Of a stretch of 26,808 bases of DNA, positions 19,512-26,808 are shown one piece after another. Origin of the DNA: Byssochlamys sp. IMV 00236 (Eukaryota > Ascomycota > Eurotiomycetes > Eurotiales > Thermoascaceae); NCBI GenBank assembly GCA_001931875.2, contig MSJH02000192.1, positions 1-26,808 on the forward strand, read 5' to 3'. The notes under the pieces were generated by a model that saw only the letters and a program-made list of their open reading frames with translations, made no database searches and was not told where the DNA came from. Position 1 is the stretch's first letter, and every line of letters begins with the position of its first letter. The position numbers were made by a program, and so were the translations under genes.

Positions 19512-21149
19512 ATGGACCCAAGTTTTCCTTATTATCCACCTCATACAGAGAATGCGTGCGACCAGTCCATTAAAGGAAATGCTGGTAGTAGCTTATTGTT
19601 AACCACTGATCCAAAGGATTTGGATAAATTGTTTGATCGATCAATCGAGGCAGAACAAGATATCTGTTTTCCCACAAAGCGACCCATTAGTAGTTCTATT
19701 TCCTCCACAACCACGGCTGCCTTTTCTCCTCCTCCGAGAAAACACAATGGACATAGTAGCTTTCAAAACAACAGTATCAATGTGAACGCGTTATCTTCTT
19801 GGTTTACAGATATCGACATGCACTCATCCATGACGCAACATTATCAACCAACAAAGCAAACAAAAAAAAAGTTGAGCCTATATGGTGACAATCATCATAT
19901 AGTAGAAGACAGCAAAGAAGACCGCTACATGTACTTTCATCCAGATACAGGCATCATTCGAGGCAAATCATTGCTAGAGTTAAAATTGCCACCACATCTG
20001 ACAGTCGAGCAGTTGTTATTGAAGGAAAATTTCTGGATTGATATTACTTCTCCCTCATTGGCAGAAATGAAGGCTATTAGCAAAGTAGAGACATATATAC
20101 AATAGAGCTATAAAAAATAGGATAATCTGATATACTCTTTTCTTATAAGTAGATATTCCATATCCATCCGCTAACCACAGAGGATATCATGGCACATGAA
20201 ATACGCGAAAAATGTGATGTTTTTAGGCGCTATATATTTATATGTTATCGTGCATTTTTACATGACAATTATCAACTTAAACCAATGACGTTTTATAATA
20301 TAATATCCAAGCGTCACATATTAACAGTAAGTGATTTTCATTATTGCTATTTCACAGACATTGATCTTTATAAGTTTCATTTTGGACATGTGCCTCATAC
20401 AGAACATGTATTAGAAAGAGTGATTCAATTACAGGATTATATCGAAGTGGTTCCTGATTGGATAAACTATGCTATCATGGACGAAATAACAGATAGCTTT
20501 GCGCCTATGATTCAGCAAATAGAGTCTGAAGTAGACACGATTGATGACTTGGTTTTGTTATACAAGACAGATCAAACAGATATGGTTTTAAGGATAGGCA
20601 CTTGTAGAAAAAGAGTGATTCAGATGGTCAGACTACTTGGTACTAAAGCAGAGGTGGTTAAAGCACTCATGAAGCGTATTGAAGAGCGTACAGTACGAAG
20701 TGACAGCTTAGAGGAAGAAGCGAATGATGCGGAAATGGGGCGTATTTACCCTGATGTCGGCCTCTATTTAGGAGATGTTCAGGATCATATCTTGACTATG
20801 CTTCAGAATCTAAACCATTATGAAACAGTTCTTGCAAGATCAGAATCTAACTACTTGGCTCGCATGTCTATCGAACTGACGCAAACATCCAATTCTACTA
20901 ACCATGTGATCGGCCGTTTGACTATATTCGCTACTATTTTGTTACCAATGAATCTCATTACTGGCTTATGGGGTAAGTTTGTAAAACTTTAAAGTGCATT
21001 GGGACTAAAAAGTAGATTTTAAAGGAATGAACGTCAAAGTACCCGGAAAGGACTACGATAACTTGATTTATTTTTTCTGGATAGTGTTCAGTCTAGTCGC
21101 TTTTGCTATTCTTTCACTCACATTCGCTAGAAAGATGAAGCTAATCTAG
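19512..21149 (+). CDS. CorA/ALR/MNR2-type magnesium transporter
   Basis: The protein is predicted to be a pentameric Mg2+ channel of the CorA superfamily, fungal ALR/MNR2 branch, in the plasma or vacuolar membrane. Four exons (19512-20084, 20153-20326, 20375-20972, 21025-21149) give 489 residues. A long disordered N-terminus (about 1-150) leads into FWIDITSPSLAEMKAISK and HPLTTEDIMAHEIREKCDVF. Then come DYIEVVPDWINYAIMDEITD, SFAPMIQQIESEVDTIDDLV and a long helix. The first membrane helix (about 431-448) ends in GLWGMN, with the GMN selectivity motif at 449-451. A second helix (IYFFWIVFSLVAFAILSL) and a short basic tail follow. The third exon starts after a 48-nt intron that keeps frame and has no stop. 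I placed it because removal joins the conserved blocks. The start is the first ATG in frame. Confidence 0.9.
20327..20374 (+). other. 48-nt stop-free in-frame intron in the Mg transporter gene
   Basis: It begins GTAAGT and ends TATAAG, has length divisible by three and contains no stop in frame, so the gene reads open with or without splicing. Removing it joins HILT to FHFGHVPH, which fits the family pattern better than the 16 extra residues. Confidence 0.65.
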
Positions 21150-21227
21150 CTGTAAATAATAAGCTCATAGACTAAAAAAAAACATTTACTTTACAAGTTT
21201 ACTATTTTTAATGATTTATTGTCATGT

Positions 21228-22189
21228 TTAAAGCTTTGACGGAATTTTCCATTGAGGCTTTCTTTTTTCTGAAAAGGCCTTTAATCCTTCTCCCAAGTTA
21301 TAGCCTTCTCTCCACGCCTTTGCTTCTGGTGTTTGCAGCCATTCATCTGTTGCGTCTGTCACTGAGGCCAGCTCAAGACTTAATAAAAGGCCTTGTTTTG
21401 TTAAAAACACAGCATCAGGTGAACTTTGTTATGCAATGCAAATTAGCTCTAGTGCTCAATCTTTTCAACCTTGGACTTACTTGGCTGTGATCTTCTTTGC
21501 CCATTGTAAAGCAGCATCAACTACATTAGTATCATTCGAAACAATTTCGTTCACAAGTCCATGTTTATTTGCCTCTTTGGCATCCATAAAACGACCTGTC
21601 AGAACGAGCTCAGAAGCAACCTGATAACTCACTGATCGTGCCAATCGTGCCAGCCCACCAGCAGCAATAACAACTCCTTGCTTCACTTCTGGTAACCCAA
21701 ACTTGGATTTCTCGGTTGCAACAACAATGTTACAGGAAACCACCATCTCCATACCTCCACCCAGAGCAAATCCATTGACAGCAGCAATGATTGGCTTTCG
21801 ACTCTTGCGACGATTACTGATACCTCCAAATCCAGTAGGAGGAAGATCGGTAGTGCCAAAACTGGAAGTATCTTTCTTCTTTGATTCATGAGCGCTGACA
21901 AGATCCATACCTGTACAGAAAGCTTTTGAACCACTTCCTGTGATCTATGTATATGTCTATGTTAGCACTATTTCATTTTTTTCCCCTTTGCCTTGTATCA
22001 ATAGTATACAATTATACACCAAATAGAGTCTTGCTCCTCTGCCCAGTTGAACAAGTGGTGAAGTTCCCAATTAGCAGCGACATTCAGAGCGTTGTATTGT
22101 TTTTCTCTGTTGATAGTAACCAACAATATGTGAGGTTCTGGTATAGAAAGCAAGACAAAGTCTGTTTTTGGTAACTGAATATCTGTCAT
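21228..22189 (-). CDS. Enoyl-CoA hydratase/isomerase, peroxisomal (SKL end)
   Basis: This is a crotonase-fold enzyme, probably hydrating trans-2-enoyl-CoA in fatty-acid beta-oxidation. Three exons (22189-22010, 21944-21481, 21423-21228) encode 279 residues. The oxyanion-hole regions are visible: NREKQYNALN and GSGSKAFCTGMDL, then AAVNGFALGGGMEMVVSCNI. FGLPEVKQGV carries the usual Glu region and SPDAV lies near the C-terminus. The protein ends in PSKL, a perfect type-1 peroxisomal targeting signal, and has no clear mitochondrial presequence. The start is the ATG before TDIQLPKTDF. The exact substrate cannot be told; related crotonases include isomerases and methylglutaconyl-CoA hydratase. It converges on the Mg transporter with about 80 bp between stops. 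Confidence 0.9.
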
Positions 22190-22689
22190 ATTTCCTGCTT
22201 AAAAAAGAAAAAGAGAGAGAGAGGGGAGAGCCTTTTATAGTTTTGCTTTAATTGCGCTTTTCAAAATTTCCCTCTGTCCTACTTACTGACTCAGCACGAA
22301 CTGGTTCTGCTTCTCCATGAGAGCCTTTTTGATTAAAATACCGATATGTGCATTTTTTTTTCAGCCTTCTTGACCAAGATCATGTGTAGTATAAGCAGGA
22401 GAGGAATCCCTGTTTTATGGAAGCTTAAGATGTGGTGTATACAGAATGATAAGCAAGTCATGCCTTTAGCCTTGCCGCTGGTATACCAATATGCGCGTCA
22501 AATGGTGTGCTAGCGGCAAGAATAGGCAGTTCATGCAAATCTTTAATCTAGAATAATAACCTTTTAATACCGACTTTCTTCATTTTGACATACTTTTTAA
22601 AATGATGCTTGTGTTTATCAGAAAATCTATTTACTTGTTGTATACAGTTGTTACTGTAATGTTTTAGCTTTATTGTTATTATTGTATTA
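22190..22689. other. Intergenic stretch with weak coding-like remnants
   Basis: Just upstream of the hydratase start is a GA-rich tract (about 22205-22228). Two short minus-strand stretches look protein-like: about 22540-22465 (LHELPILAASTPFDAHIGIP) and about 22330-22290 (GSHGEAEPVRAES). They are separated by stops and I cannot assign them. An old gene or transposon fragment is possible. The 22560-22690 end is AT-rich and probably holds the 3' untranslated region of the 5-phosphatase gene. Confidence 0.3.
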
Positions 22690-25600
22690 TTATGTAAGTA
22701 CTTTTCTAACTGCTTCAGTCACATCCCAATTAGTATTCTCAAGATATTTGAATGCGTCCGTTAATGAACATCGTTCATAATCTGCTACATATCTCGCCTT
22801 CTTGTCCTGTATGTATTGTGTCTTATATTCAATCCATTCCTCTTCCACTTTTGCAGATAACACATCACGTTTCTTCTGATCCGTCACCTTTGTCCTTACG
22901 CTAAATCCTGCTGAAATGGGTCGGTGATCGGAAGCCTTAGCTTCATGTCGACGATAATATAGATTTTGAATATTTTTCCCTTTATACAACACTCGATCAC
23001 ACCAGGCAGGCACACGTTTCTTTTCTGATCTGTCATAAAAGTCTGTGCCTGGATCGTACTTGTATGTTGGATCAAATTGAATGAGTGCTTCTTCAAATTG
23101 AAGTAATTTGAATAGCGGATTGTTCATTTTTTGTTTCAGTAGCTGATCCTCTAGTTGTAACTTTTCCCAGGCGGCTTCTTTATCTGTGCTTGCAAGAAGT
23201 CTTAGCACATCGTTTCTATTCATCTTTATACGATAATTCAGGTCACCACTCAGGAAACAGAACTCATGATCCAGAATAAGGCTACCGTCACCACCATGAC
23301 TAAAGACATCGACATAATCTCTAGGCTGAAATGTAGCAGTTTGTAGAATTCCCTCAGCATCTGCATTACGTTGTTGAACATGAGATTGACCGGCAGCCAG
23401 ATGACAGTTTACGAAGCAGAGAGAAGAATGGTCATAGACAAACCGAATCGCAACACCTCCCTTATTTCCATGAATACTCTTGTTCATCACTTTCAGGCCT
23501 GTTTTTACGCAAGTGGATTCAACATTGATGACTCGGTCGATATCTACCGTTCTCACAAAGATGCAGCTAAACAGTCCGACCATATGTTCCGTTTTAATGA
23601 CAGTATATGCATGAGCACCATAATTTTCACCAATGACACGAACAAGATAATCATGCCACAGTTTATATCGATGCGTTAAAACTTCTTCTGCTTCTTCAAC
23701 CTTTTTCTTGAAAAATAGAGATCCTATTTAAAAGAAGGTTACGTGACTGAAATTGATATAAATATAAAGTCTTTACGAGCAGTTTGCTTTTTTGATTCCA
23801 AATCTACAATTTCTTGAATGCCAACAACGATAATATCAGGATCTTCCATGCCTCCCAACCACTTTCTTACTTCGTTGTTATCCTCCTTGGTTAATTTCTC
23901 TGGTTTATTGGCATCAATATTCCATGAACAGATCATAATCTTGGCTTCATCATATGTGCAGTACTCATTTGATCTTGTTAAGATTTGACATTCTAATAAA
24001 ACAAGAATAAGCACAAGCTCAGAAAGACGCTATTTTCTTTTTTTTTTTTTGTATACCTTTCCAATGTTCGGTCAATAAACCATCCCAGACACCAATATAA
24101 CCATTTGAATCACCACTCACTACTTGCAGCCTTCCTTTCTTGCCATCGATGATCAAGCCTGATTCATCTACCACCAACTGAGTCACTGCTCCTGAGTGCG
24201 CTTTCCACATCTTGACAACAGCCCACTTTTCTGGTCTTGTATCATACACATAAATCATGCCTGTGTTATAACCAGCCCAAATATGGTATTCGCCTACACA
24301 TGCCATCGTACAGATACCATAAAGAGAGACAGTAATGACTTGTTTTCTTTCCATCGTCTCTGTATCCCAAACACTAATCTTACCATCATCGTGTGAAGCA
24401 AACAGTTGACCTGGATGATAAGGCACAGTTATCAACTTGGTAATGTTACCTAAATCATTAGGTATTCGAATGGATGGTGATGCTTCATGCTGTGAGCTGC
24501 TGGAAATAACATAGTAGGATAAGGTCCGTCCGGTAGACATCCACAGTCTCGAGCCGTCGATGGTGCACGAGGTTGCATGCGGCGCGACCAAGTGTCGTCG
24601 AGGCATGGCTGTGATCAATGGATTTTCTGGATGCTCATTGGCTGTGAGATCCCAAACGTTCAGGATACCTGCTTCGTCAATAGACCAAATTTCACAATTT
24701 CTATATCTCATCAAAAATGTAATGGATGACTGATGCACGTCATTTCGTCTGCTAAGTACTTTGCCTAATCTTATGTCCAGCACGGATAGGCCTGAGTCTT
24801 GTCGAGCCATCCAGATGTATCTGCCTTGGTCCGTAGGAGATATCGATGGAGCGACGACCATGGCTCTTACTTTATCTCCGTTTTCATTGTTGTTGTTATT
24901 CGTACTGTTATTTCCAGCATTATGATGACTGATGTCTGACATGATATTGAGTGGCGTTCCTGTGTAGAGATCCCACACCTTTAATAAGTGGGCACCTGTG
25001 ACAATCAAATTTCGAGCTGCAATAATCGCCGTCAGAGATCCTTTATGCATCGTTGAAAAAAGTTTATGGTCTTGGTCGATGAAAAAGGGTGGGTTTCGAG
25101 TCGCCTGAGAAAAGTCGGGATAGATCGAAGTCGTCATCAAGAGTTCACTTCTTGACATGGCTCTTTTAGCAGCGACTGTATTGGCACGTCTCAAGTTCAT
25201 TTTTTCATCTGGTATGTCTTGTTGTTCAGGTTCTGATGAGAGGATCGATTGTTGTTGAGGAGGGGATTGTTGTTGAGAGACGATGGTATGTGCACGAGCG
25301 AGGGTGGATTGAGAGGGTCTAGGTGGAAGTTGTGGTATAGCAGGTCTCGGGGGTAAAATGGGTGGAGCTATTGTCTCTGGTTTATTATTAAAGGAAATCA
25401 TGCTAATGGATGGTTGAACTAGCGTCTGTGGACTTGAAGGTGTTTGGTTGGGTGGGTTTGAAACAGTGCGTAAAGAACTATGATATTTTTTACTAGGAGG
25501 AGGAGGAGGAGGAGGTTTCTTTAATTTTTTATCATTCATCACTTGAGCATGAACACTTGGGGAACGTGATTCTTCTAATTTTGTATAATGTAAATGTGTC

Positions 25601-25947
25601 TTTTGAACTTGCTCTATTAAGCTATCGTCTACTTCATCCTCTACATTGGTTCCGATCTCATCTTCTTCGTCGTCTTCGTCGTCTTCATCATCATAATCCT
25701 CACTAGACTCGCTAAATGGATCATATTTTGGTGGTGATAAAGATGTCTTGTCGTTATCGGCAGGTTTTGCTGTAACTAAAACATCTTTTTTATGCTCGTC
25801 TGCTATCGGAATAGCTACATTATTATTGTTGGTGCCGTTTAGTGAAAAATAAGTCGGTTTAGGCGGAATAGGTGGCGGTGCGTGTTCTCCTTCGATTTGT
25901 GCCCACTTGTTCTTTAGTTCTTTGAATGACTTTTGTTCTTCCTCCAT
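22690..25947 (-). CDS. WD40 plus inositol-polyphosphate 5-phosphatase
   Basis: The enzyme is predicted to remove the 5-phosphate from phosphoinositides or inositol phosphates at membranes. Three exons (25947-24057, 23992-23777, 23723-22690) encode 1046 residues. The N-terminus is disordered: PPPIPPKPTYF, an acidic run (about 80-100), a seven-Pro stretch and PPILPPRPAIPQLPPRP, likely SH3 ligands. Residues about 295-630 are WD40-like repeats (LLKVWDLYTG, ILNVWDLTANE, KISVWDTETME, MIYVYDTRPE, YIGVWDGLL). The phosphatase domain starts near 650 (MICSWNIDANK, VVGIQEIV). It contains HGNKGGVAIRF, NCHLAAG, GDLNYRI (862-868), PAWCDRVLY (941-949) and SDHRP (967-971), so the catalytic set looks complete. 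The WD40-phosphatase order recalls plant FRA3-type enzymes. The last 30 residues resemble a UBA helix bundle. Confidence 0.92.
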
Positions 25948-26169
25948 CGGCGTAAAGAAAAAAAAAAAAATAGACTAAAAAGAAAGGAAAAAAAATAAAT
26001 TAAAAATTTCCACTACACACACGGATATAAAAAATAGCAGCATTTTCTAAATATAGGTTTTTAGTTGGAGAAAGAAAGAAAAAGAATGTTCAAATAAGTC
26101 AATGTGTGCACACACTTGATAAAATATGCAGTAAATTATGATCTTGTATACTTTATTTTGAAATAAGAA
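25948..26169 (-). promoter_or_regulatory. Short spacer holding the 5-phosphatase promoter and aldo-keto reductase 3' end
   Basis: The spacer is AT-rich, with A-runs (about 25958-25970) directly upstream of the 5-phosphatase ATG and a CACACAC stretch at about 26106-26114. No strong TATA box or other motif stands out. The aldo-keto reductase terminator must also lie here. Confidence 0.3.
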
Positions 26170-26802
26170 TTACATAGGAATAAGTTGTCGTGGGATGTAA
26201 AGTTCTTCAAGATACTTTACTTCTTCTTCAGTCAATTTTACTTCAAGAGATCCTAATACATCCATTAACTGTGATTCCTTACTGACACCAACAATAGGTG
26301 AAGTAACATGAGATTTGGTCAACATCCATGCCAAAGCAATCTTTTATATACAACAGTCAAAACATGTGTCCAAAAAAGGTTTCTGTTTCCTTACCTGTGC
26401 TGGTGAACATTTATGTTTCTCGGCTATTTCTATAACACGATCAATGATAGCATCGTTATTGGAACCTTCTCTTTGGGCAAAGAATGCAGAAATGCCACGA
26501 TCTGTTCCTAAACGAGTTGATTCACGGTTCTTGCCAGTCAATAAGCCTCTAGCCAAGGGTGACCAATGAATAGAAGCAATACCACTGTCTTGACAATAAG
26601 GAATCATCTCTCGTTCTTCTTCACGATAAAGTAAATTATACAAGTTTTGCATAGACACAAACTTGGCCCATCCTCTTCTTTCAGCAATAGCATTTGCCTT
26701 TTGGAATTGCCATGCGTAACCTGAGCTTGCACCAATATATCTGACTTTACCAGAGCGAACCAAATCATTTAATGCCTCCATGGTCTCTTCAAGTGGTGTT
26801 TC
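26170..26802 (-). CDS. Aldo-keto reductase, C-terminal part, cut by window end
   Basis: This is an NADPH-dependent oxidoreductase of the aldo-keto reductase superfamily, probably close to fungal aryl-alcohol dehydrogenase-like or YajO/Tas-type proteins. Two exons are visible: 26802-26395 and 26340-26170, with GTAAGG...TATAAAAG intron signals. The first begins after a TAG acceptor at the window edge, so the N-terminal half, with the catalytic Asp/Tyr/Lys, lies outside. Visible family blocks are ETPLEETMEALNDLVRSGKV, RYIGASS, SMQNLYNLLYREEEREMIPY, IHWSPLARGLLTG, AEKHKCSPAQIALAWML and TSPIVGVSK, ending LTEEEVKYLEELYIPRQLIP. The substrate is unknown. It is transcribed in the same direction as the downstream 5-phosphatase gene, about 220 bp away. 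Confidence 0.9.
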
Positions 26803-26808
26803 CTACAT

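Noticed and set aside
20201..20992. Using a 31-nt intron ending at CACAG in the Mg transporter
   Set aside because: It breaks the reading frame; the 48-nt intron ending at TATAAG keeps it and restores the family pattern.

Overview
The window looks like nuclear DNA of an early-diverging filamentous fungus, most probably a mucoralean (Mucoromycota). It is AT-rich with long A/T homopolymers. Nearly every gene is broken by several very short introns (about 45-75 nt, GT...AG), and genes are packed tightly on both strands. The proteins are fungal or eukaryotic: HDEL-retained PDI, CorA/ALR-type Mg transporter, WBP11, Cdc6, KRE9-like wall protein. I built the exon models by hand from splice signals, reading phase and recalled family conservation. 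All complete models close in frame, but none was checked by alignment.

Left end (1-3.5 kb): a degenerate Tc1/mariner transposon of about 3.2 kb (299-3496), with imperfect terminal inverted repeats flanked by TA. It holds a frameshifted transposase on + and, unusually, a second decayed reading region on - plus an inner inverted repeat. The element ends 100 bp before the next gene.

3.6-6.4 kb: a WBP11-type splicing factor (+), then on - a CBM21 protein phosphatase 1 regulatory subunit and a TALE homeodomain protein. 6.9-11.5 kb: a PRPP synthetase subunit (+) with a Q/N-rich insertion. Its stop codon overlaps the end of a convergent WRAP53/TCAB1-like WD40 gene (-). That gene lies 40 bp downstream of CDC6 (-), which has MCB- and SCB-like sites just upstream of its start.

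12.6-17.2 kb: CTP:phosphoethanolamine cytidylyltransferase (+), a secreted KRE9/KNH1-domain protein with a Lys/Thr-repeat tail (+), and protein disulfide isomerase (-). 17.2-19.5 kb has no intact gene and carries a decayed coding relic on -. 19.5-26.8 kb: a CorA/ALR-type Mg transporter (+), a peroxisomal enoyl-CoA hydratase ending in SKL (-), a 1046-residue WD40 plus inositol-polyphosphate 5-phosphatase (-) with a UBA-like tail, and an aldo-keto reductase (-) cut by the window edge.

The genes are mostly unrelated housekeeping functions (splicing, glycogen/PP1, nucleotide synthesis, telomerase RNP, replication licensing, phospholipid synthesis, secretory folding, Mg uptake, beta-oxidation, phosphoinositides). 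I see no operon-like pathway cluster, tRNA, rRNA or CRISPR. The most unusual material is the two-gene-like Tc1/mariner element, the tail-to-tail coding overlap, the Cdc6 architecture and several lineage-specific protein extensions.
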